Positions 1 to 5,542 of a stretch of DNA of 7,927 nt are shown in pieces. The stretch covers positions 1 through 7,927 of the forward strand of contig JABSQC010000026.1 of the NCBI GenBank assembly GCA_013214845.1, in the 5' to 3' direction. A program made the translations under genes and the position numbers. The DNA comes from Mycoplasmataceae bacterium (GTDB lineage: Bacteria > Bacillota_I > Bacilli_A > Mycoplasmatales > Hepatoplasmataceae). The notes under the pieces are model-generated. The model was not told the origin of the DNA, ran no database searches, and saw only the letters and a list, made by a program, of their open reading frames with translations. Numbering within the stretch: position 1 is the stretch's first letter; each line of letters opens with the position of its first letter.

Positions 1-1993
1 TTATTGCAAATGATTCAGGTATTAGAGTTGATGAGGTTGAAGATATCATCATAAATGATATTATCATCATAAATGATGTTCCAAAAATAGTAGCAAATAT
101 AAAAATTGCCTTACTAATTGACTTAACAGCATTTGTTAATGCATAAGAATAATCAAATTTCATTTTTGAACTTTTTTTTGAAATTTTTTTAACTATTTTA
201 TTAGGAACTACAGAAGATTCTCCTATCAAGTCTAGTGTTCTTTGGTTCATTACTTTTCTTATTTTTAAATAAGAAAAGTAAGTAAATGACAATATAGGAA
301 GTATAAAAGCAAAAAAGAAATTAGTTAAGGAATACAATCCAGTTGTAGCTGGAATTGTTGTATAAATTCCAAGCAATGATGTTCAAGAAGAAGCAAATAA
401 AAATGAAAGGCCTATTCCTATAGTTCCTCCAATAAATAAAGCTAATAATGGATAAAGAGAATAAGAGAAAGCAATTTTACCTGATTCAAAACCAAACGCT
501 TGTAACATACCTATGTTCTTTTGATTTTTTTTAGCAATACCTCTTATGATTACACCTATTACATAAACTCCAATTAGCAAGAAGATAACAAATAGAACTA
601 ATATCATAGCTGTATAAGAATTAGTTACAAAATTAGAAAATAAATACCCACTTGTGAATGTAGTAAAATTTCCAAAATAGTCATAATAAGATAAATCATC
701 TATTCCATCAAGTATTCCTTCATTAGAGTGATTTGAATAGTATTCTGGGTTTAAAGTGCTAAAAAAATAACTATGATTTTTAACTACATCTTTAGTATCT
801 TTGTATGACTTATTATTTTTTATTAAATCTACATAGTCATTCTTAAAACCTATATTTATTTCTCAATTAAATACAGTTTGTCAGTCACCGGGCATTGTAG
901 ATATTTGATCTCTATCAGAGTAGAAGTTAATTAGTTCTTTATATAGCTCATTAAATGTTTCATAAGATACGAAACCTAGGAATGCAGTATCATTTGAGTA
1001 TTTACTTACAGCAGAACTAATATTATATGGAGAAAAAATATTTTTATTAACAATTTCAAGATTCTTGGTATTACCTTTTACACTTGGGGGTATTGTATAT
1101 ATATTTGGGTTAGTCAGTGTTAGTGTTTTTCCATCTTGTGAGAAATCACTTATATTAACAGCTTGAGAAGCACTAGATATAAAAACTTTATCTTTATAAA
1201 TGTTATTATTTATACCTAGCATTGTAGAGTCATTTATCTTTTCAATTTCATCAATTTCATATAAATCACCTATAAAAGGAACATAAATGTCAGAATCATC
1301 ATAAGAATAATCTCAGTTTCAATGAGAAAGGTCAGGAGCTCTATAAAGAGTAATAGAAGGTTCCTTTTTAATATTGTCTATTGTTGAATTTGTTGTATCT
1401 ATTTTAAATGTTGCAGAGATTAGATAATTAAAAATAAAATCATTCTCTGTTCCTAACATTTCTTTTTGTGTTTCTTCTAAAATAGAAAGAAATATTGAAA
1501 AACCTTGTGCAAAATTTTTATAAGAAGTGCTAGTTGTACTAGTTGGGTTAAGGATTGGGTCAGCGTTGTAATATTCACTAGCATTTACACTATTATAATC
1601 TGTGCCATCAATTATTTTCTTATCTGCAGTTGAAGAAGTGTTATTATCTGATTCGTTGTATATTTCTCTCATCAGTTCTCCTAGATAAGGGTTATCAGTA
1701 GACTTATCTACATTCTTACTAGATATAGTTAACTGCGGAGAATAAGTAGATATAAGCAACTCATCTGTTGCATTTGTTGTTGCATCTATACCAGACAATG
1801 CACCAGAAATCATTGCTACTATAAGAGCAAATAGTGTTACAAGTAAGGTAAATGATATTCAATTTGTTTTTATATCCCTAAAAACTGCTTTAATAATAGT
1901 TTTTGAATTAGAATAGTTCTTTAAAAATACTCTAGTTAAGAGAATAATAAATATAGCTATTAATACTAGTGAAACAATTAGAATTCAATTCAT
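1..1993 (-). CDS. FtsX/MacB-type ABC transporter permease, 3' end outside window
   Basis: This is the membrane subunit of an ABC system, presumably powered by the ATPase immediately upstream. It reads open in one frame for about 664 codons with TGA as Trp and runs off the left edge. The start ATG lies 1 nt after the ATPase stop, with GAGG at 2006-2003 as ribosome site 9 nt before it. The layout seen is: membrane helix near residues 2-20; helix near 44-63; a Ser/Thr/Asn-rich extracytoplasmic domain of about 390 residues; then helices near 460-485, 507-532 and 541-567. The short segment IGMLQAFGF (about residues 495-503), just after the helix at 463-484, matches the FtsX-family IGxLxAxG signature. 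A basic cytoplasmic linker and another helix follow, which resembles the start of a second FtsX unit, so the full protein is probably a large two-unit permease. The family acts in mechanotransmission or in export of lipids, lipoproteins and peptides; the substrate here is unknown. Family confidence is high, function low. Confidence -1.
44..77. repeat. 18-bp-period tandem repeat inside permease gene
   Basis: Bases 44-59 are repeated exactly at 62-77 (16 identical bases at a period of 18), giving about 1.9 copies. The repeat is in frame and encodes SFMMI twice in succession within a predicted membrane helix of the permease. The period is a multiple of three, so a gain or loss of a unit would lengthen or shorten the helix by six residues without a frameshift. 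Confidence -1.
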
Positions 1994-1994
1994 A

Positions 1995-2912
1995 TTAACT
2001 AACCTCGTTTGGACTAATAGGATTTTTATTTACAATAGTTTTTTTAATTAAACCACTTGAAAACTCAACTACAAAGTCGGCGCATTCAATATACTTAGGA
2101 TCATGGGTGACAATTACTAAAGTTTTTTTGTATGTCTTTGATAGTGAAACAAGAACATTAAAAACCTCTCTTGCCATCTTTGTATCTAGAGCGCCTGTTG
2201 GCTCATCAGCAAAAATTATATCTGGGTCTTTTACTATTGCTCTAGCAATAGAGACTCTTTGCTTTTGACCACCAGAAAGTTGATATGGGTACTTTTCTTT
2301 TTGGTCATATATCTCAAGTCTTTTAAGAAGTTCATCTATGTCAATTTTTGATTCATAATCTGAATCTTTTGACACTTCTCTACCAATTTTTACATTATCT
2401 CAGACAGTAAGAGTTGGTATGAGGTTATATGATTGAAATATAAAAGAAACATGAGATGCTCTAAACTTAACTAAATCATTCTCTTTCATGTAACTTAAAT
2501 TATAGTTATTAGTTATAACATCACCAGCATTTGGAGAATCAAGTCCTGAAATAATGTTCATTAAAGTTGTCTTTCCTGATCCTGAAGGGCCTAATATCAT
2601 TGTTACCTTACTTTTTGGAATATTCAAAGTTATACCATTAAGAACTTTAGTTGTGTAACCAGAGCTGCTATAGTATCTGTAAACTTTGTCTAACTTTATT
2701 GCATAATCTTCAGTAGTTGGTCAATAAAAATTATTAGCTGTCATATCTAACAATTTTTCTTTATCAAACTTTGAATTAGAAAACTTATCAGATTTAATAT
2801 CACTTATTAAATCTTCCTTTCTCTTTTCTTTTAAGTCTTCATATTCCTTTATTTCAGGGTTATCAAGTAAAAATTTTTGCTTTTCTGCTAACTTTTTCTT
2901 AGACCTTCTCAC
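1995..2912 (-). CDS. ABC transporter ATP-binding protein (LolD/MacB type) with N-terminal extension
   Basis: This is the cytoplasmic ATPase that would drive the FtsX-type permease encoded next. Its length is 305 aa. Motifs seen: Walker A GPSGSGKT at 108-115, Q-loop Gln at about 160, signature LSGGQ at 212-216, Walker B IIFADE at 232-237, D-loop GALD at 240-243 and switch His at about 270. All catalytic residues are present, so it should be active. Residues 1 to about 73 are a Lys/Glu-rich extension ahead of the usual start of the nucleotide-binding domain; stand-alone ATPases of this family are usually about 220-250 aa. The start is GTG, chosen because AAGGA (2925-2921) lies 8 nt before it and an in-frame stop lies just upstream. 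That ribosome site overlaps the stop codon of the preceding gene, implying co-translation. Two internal TGA codons (Trp 64 and 171) are read through. The family call is secure; the substrate is unknown. Confidence -1.
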
Positions 2913-2920
2913 AATTAAAT

Positions 2921-2925
2921 TCCTT
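2921..2925 (-). promoter_or_regulatory. Ribosome binding site overlapping upstream stop codon
   Basis: The minus strand reads TAAGGA here: the TAA stop of the Asn/Gln-rich gene (2926-2924) runs directly into AAGGA, 8 nt before the GTG start of the ATPase gene. It decides the GTG start and suggests translational coupling of the two genes. Confidence -1.
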
Positions 2926-3856
2926 AATTACTAATGTTTCCATTATTGTTATTATAATTAAAATCATTTACACTATTTAATTCGTTGTTACTAAAATTCT
3001 GATTAGTTGGATTGTACTGTCCATTACTATACATCTGGTTTCCATTTTGATTGTAATTATTTTGATTTATATTATTAGGATTATATGGTGCCTGATTTGG
3101 TATTTGTTGTTGTGATTGATTAAGGTTTTGGTTGTAATTTTGGTTATTAGGTATTTGAGGGTTATTTACTCCATTAAAATTTTTTTCCATTGTGTATTGC
3201 ATTGTTTGAGTTTGTCCCAAATTACCAAATTGTTGATTATTTCCCATCATTTGGTTTAAATCTTGAGTTTGATTATTTTGATTCATCATGTCAAACTGTT
3301 GAGTTGGGAATTGTTGATTATTAAAATTATTGTAATTAGGTTGTTGGCCTTGAATACCATTTTGTGCAGATTGTTGTCTTTGTTTTTCTAATTGAGCTTG
3401 TTGTTTTAAAGCTTTCTTTTGAGCTAAATTCTTTTGTTTTAATTGCTTAGCTTCATACTTTTTCATTTCAGAAATTGTCATTCCAGTATATGGATTAACC
3501 ATCTCAGGAACTGGGTTATATGTCAAAATAATAAAGCCTCCAACTATCAAACCAAATATGAAAGAAAGTGCAGTTCAAGGCTCTTTGTATTTACCACTTA
3601 ATATATACATAGTTCCTATAGAAACACCTAAAATTCCAAGAATATCAGCAATACCAATTATTGCTCCTGCAATAATTTTTTTTCATATACCTCATGAACC
3701 TAAATCTTTGTACGGAATTAAATTATTAAAAAAAGAAATATCAGTAAAAATATTTATAGTTGCAAAAGCAACTGCTACTAAAAATAATAGAGATATTAAA
3801 ACAGAAAAGATTGATGAAAATAAAGCTACTCCTGAAGGTTTATTCTTAATATCCAT
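2924..3856 (-). CDS. Membrane protein with Asn/Gln-rich low-complexity tail, function unknown
   Basis: I do not recognise this protein (310 aa, ATG start). The N-terminal third holds three predicted membrane helices: residues about 9-34, 58-84 and 92-112. The third follows a short basic loop (SGKYKEP). Next comes a Lys/Gln/Ala-rich, probably helical or coiled-coil stretch at about 128-160. The last 150 residues are low complexity: by my count 48 Asn and 32 Gln (53%), with scattered Tyr, Phe, Met and Pro. That composition resembles prion-like domains. Three internal Trp codons are TGA. The gene is first in an operon with the ABC ATPase, 11 nt downstream, and the FtsX-type permease, so it may be an accessory subunit or surface partner of that transporter; this is inference from context only. 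With three helices and a basic N-terminus, the tail would be outside the cell, but the topology is uncertain. No signal peptide or lipobox is seen. The ribosome site is poor (TTGGAA, 12 nt upstream). Confidence -1.
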
Positions 3857-3862
3857 AACTTA

Positions 3863-3868
3863 ATTATA
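3863..3868 (-). promoter_or_regulatory. Possible -10 box for the Asn/Gln-rich gene operon
   Basis: A perfect TATAAT on the minus strand ends only 6 nt before the ATG at 3856. No good -35 is seen 16-18 nt upstream (only A/T runs). If it is used, transcription would start at or next to the ATG, giving a leaderless mRNA. In a genome this AT-rich, TATAAT can also occur by chance. Confidence -1.
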
Positions 3869-3870
3869 TT

Positions 3871-3903
3871 CCAATAATTAATTTAATTAAAATTAATTAT
3901 TGG
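3871..3903. repeat. Perfect 14-bp inverted repeat at the 3' end of tRNA-Leu
   Basis: The arms 3871-3884 and 3890-3903 are perfect reverse complements around a 5-nt loop. Each arm has CC or GG at its outer end and is otherwise A/T. The right arm includes the encoded CCA end of tRNA-Leu (3901-3903). It may act as a processing or termination hairpin after the tRNA, but no T-run follows it on the minus strand, so a classical intrinsic terminator is not supported. Confidence -1.
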
Positions 3904-3985
3904 TGCCCGAAGTGGGACTCGAACCCACAATCCAATAAGAGGTAGATTTTGAGTCTACTGCGTATACCAATTTCGCCATTCGGGC
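3901..3985 (-). tRNA. tRNA-Leu, anticodon CAA
   Basis: The minus strand folds as a class II tRNA of 85 nt. The acceptor stem is GCCCGAA with TTCGGGC, the discriminator is A, and CCA is encoded. The D stem is GCG/CGC. The anticodon stem GTAGA/TCTAC encloses the loop CTCAAAA, placing CAA at 34-36 (reads UUG). A variable region of about 13 nt and the T arm GTGGG-TTCGAGT-CCCAC complete it. The A73 discriminator is that expected for leucine. It lies downstream of the leuS operon, which supplies its synthetase. Confidence -1.
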
Positions 3986-3993
3986 ATACGTAA

Positions 3994-3999
3994 ATTATA
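3994..3999 (-). promoter_or_regulatory. -10 box for tRNA-Leu
   Basis: A perfect TATAAT on the minus strand lies 8 nt before the mature 5' end of tRNA-Leu, directly after the T-run of the preceding terminator. The hairpin occupies the place of a -35 and no convincing -35 is seen, so the promoter assignment is moderate. Confidence -1.
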
Positions 4000-4000
4000 T

Positions 4001-4023
4001 AAAAAAAAGTCACATTAGTGACT
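4001..4023 (-). terminator. Intrinsic terminator after tRNA-His
   Basis: On the minus strand a 6-bp hairpin AGTCAC-TAAT-GTGACT (4023-4008) is followed at once by seven more T residues (4007-4001). It lies about 13 nt after the CCA end of tRNA-His and should end that transcript before tRNA-Leu. Confidence -1.
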
Positions 4024-4035
4024 CACTTATATAAA

Positions 4036-4113
4036 TGGGGCGAAAGACGGGACTCGAACCCGCGAATGACCGGACCACAACCGGTTGTGTTAACCAACTT
4101 CACCACATTCGCC
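4036..4113 (-). tRNA. tRNA-His, anticodon GTG
   Basis: The anticodon stem ACCGG/CCGGT encloses TTGTGGT, giving GTG. The identity is confirmed by the histidine hallmarks: an encoded extra G at position -1 (4113) opposite discriminator C73 (4039), followed by an encoded CCA. The T arm is GCGGG-TTCGAGT-CCCGT. The acceptor stem GCGAATG/CTTTCGC has one non-canonical T6-T67 pair. The length is 78 nt including G-1 and CCA. Confidence -1.
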
Positions 4114-4126
4114 ATTTATCATAATT

Positions 4127-4135
4127 ATTATAGCA
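4127..4135 (-). promoter_or_regulatory. Extended -10 promoter for tRNA-His
   Basis: The minus strand reads TGCTATAAT, a perfect TATAAT preceded by the TGN extension, ending 13 nt before the tRNA-His G-1. Extended -10 promoters tolerate a weak -35, and no consensus -35 is visible. Confidence -1.
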
Positions 4136-4159
4136 TAGTGGTGTTTTAAAAACCACTAT
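4135..4159. repeat. 8-bp inverted repeat between trmB and tRNA-His
   Basis: The arms 4135-4142 and 4152-4159 (ATAGTGGT/ACCACTAT) are perfect complements around a 9-nt loop. They start 5 nt after the trmB stop codon and abut the tRNA-His -10 element. It may be the terminator or 3'-end hairpin of the leuS operon, but no T-run follows on the minus strand. Confidence -1.
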
Positions 4160-4163
4160 ATAT

Positions 4164-4814
4164 TTACTTTAGAACTTCTAATTTTAAGAAATATATCGGG
4201 TTTCCTAAAGAGGTAAATTTTTTTTCATATTCAGTTGTAAATTTGACTTTTTCTTCACTATGAAGGTCTTCACTTTTTCCAACTACTTTGTAAAAGCTGC
4301 TCATAGATTCAATTTCCTCAAATCAAAAATCATATAAATGTTTTTGATCAGATTTAAATTCAATAAACGCTCCTTTTTTAAGAAGTGAATGATATTGCTT
4401 TAAAAAGCTATTGTGCATTAAACGTCTCTTTTTATGCCCTGATTTAGGTCATGGGTCAGGAAAGTTTATATATATTCCATCTAGACTATTATCTTCAAAA
4501 ATAAGAGAAAGATCTCTTGCATCTTCACAAATTAATTTAATGTTGCTTAATTTATTTTCTAGTTTTTCAAGTTTTTTAATTGCAATCATAAGAACAGTGG
4601 AATATTTTTCCAATGCTAAGAAATTCTTATTCTTCTCCTCTATTGCATGTTTAATAATGAAATTACCCTTACCTGTACCTATTTCTAGGTAAAGTGGTTT
4701 TTCATTAAAATTTTTATTAAAATAATTCTTTTCAATTATTTTTTCACTTGGCAAAAAATAATCTTTATTGTTTTTTAAATAGTCTAGGGAACCTGGTTTA
4801 TTTCTTAATCTCAT
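4164..4814 (-). CDS. trmB: tRNA (guanine-N7-)-methyltransferase TrmB
   Basis: It transfers a methyl group from S-adenosylmethionine to N7 of guanine 46 in the variable loop of tRNAs, in the cytoplasm. At 216 aa it is normal for the bacterial family. The SAM-binding motif EIGTGKG is at 44-50 and is followed by the acidic ribose-contact region (ALEK, about 67-70). The family-defining stretch NFPDPWPKSGHKKRRL is at about 117-132 and contains the conserved Asp-Pro-Trp-Pro. The C-terminus (about 190-216) has the typical TTEYE...KFTSLGNPIY pattern. Trp 122 in the DPWP motif is encoded by TGA, so under the standard code the gene would be split exactly at its active site. The ATG is 2 nt after the stop of the coaX-like gene with no clear ribosome site of its own, suggesting coupled translation. 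It is the last gene of the leuS operon. Confidence -1.
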
Positions 4815-4816
4815 AA

Positions 4817-5542
4817 TTATATTTTATTAGATATGTTTATATCTTTAGCTAATTTATACAATCCTTCTGACACTATCTCTGTCTTTCAAGTTAAGAAACT
4901 TGGCATATTCTTAGAAAATTTTAACGCTTCATTTGATGAAATGATAAAGTCTAAATTATTGTAATGTTGTTTAAGTTGTCTGTGTGTGTATTCAATATAT
5001 CCTATGTGAGAATTTAGCACTCCATCAAGAATTGACTCATTTGTTGTTAAACCTAAAAAATTATATTTGGTTTTTTCAAATGACTTTATAGCATAAGCAC
5101 CATTTATGATTTGGTTAATTTGTCAGTTTATACCAGGTAAAAAGTTAGCTCCTCTTATTTGGTTTTCGTATATAAAAATACATGCTCATATTGTTCCACC
5201 CATTATTACAAATTTAGGTTCATTTGATTTTTCTAGGTAAAACATCGCAAGAATATCATCACCTATGTCAGGTGGTAAGTTTACTGTTGATTCCTTTTTG
5301 AAATCTTTTGTTGAAACTCTATGATCTAAATTTATTGAATCACTTAGTAGATCATAACTTTCCTCAACAACTGATGCAATTATAGTAAAGTTGTCTTTTA
5401 CAAACTTTTTAATCTTTTCTAAATTACTACTTAGATCTTTAGTAAGTAATTTTAAATTTCCTGTTTGCTTGTCTTTTTTTGTATTTCACAAATAAAACTT
5501 TGTGTAAGTATTCCCAATGTCTATAGTAACTATATTTTTCAT
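4817..5542 (-). CDS. Type III pantothenate kinase-like protein (divergent CoaX)
   Basis: This 241-aa protein aligns from end to end by eye with type III pantothenate kinases, which phosphorylate pantothenate in the first step of CoA synthesis. Seen: N-terminal phosphate-binding motif IDIGNT at 7-12; IIASVVEE near 60, matching the family IxxSSVVP; GDDILA at 94-99 where CoaX has GADR; GGTIW at 115-119 where CoaX has DFGTAT; GANFLPGI at 131-138 matching GGxIxPGI; then a C-terminal GLYKLAK helix. The Asp of the G-x-D motif is kept, but its Arg is Ile, and the Asp of DFGT is missing. Activity is therefore uncertain: it may be a fast-evolving kinase or a relative with a new role. The ATG overlaps the leuS stop (TAATG), and no separate ribosome site is seen. 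All four Trp codons are TGA. The family is likely; the function is uncertain. Confidence -1.

Noticed and set aside
1995..2912. ABC ATPase, trmB, leuS and permease appearing broken into pieces, as if pseudogenes
   Set aside because: Every break is a TGA in the same frame, sitting where the families have Trp; with code 4 all are intact.
3558..3863. 101-codon open frame on the plus strand
   Set aside because: It lies wholly antisense to the membrane region of the Asn/Gln-rich gene, has no ribosome site or recognisable motif, and its Ile/Pro-rich composition is that of a shadow frame.
3905..3945. Degraded zinc-ribbon or other cysteine motif loss in LeuRS as a possible oddity (single Cys in NWCEELG)
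   Set aside because: Gram-positive LeuRS enzymes normally lack the zinc cysteines here, so it is not unusual; coordinates given are not meaningful beyond the leuS gene, which lies at 5542-7887.
4411..4692. Plus-strand open frame opposite trmB
   Set aside because: trmB is unmistakable on the other strand over the same bases; this frame has no family motif.
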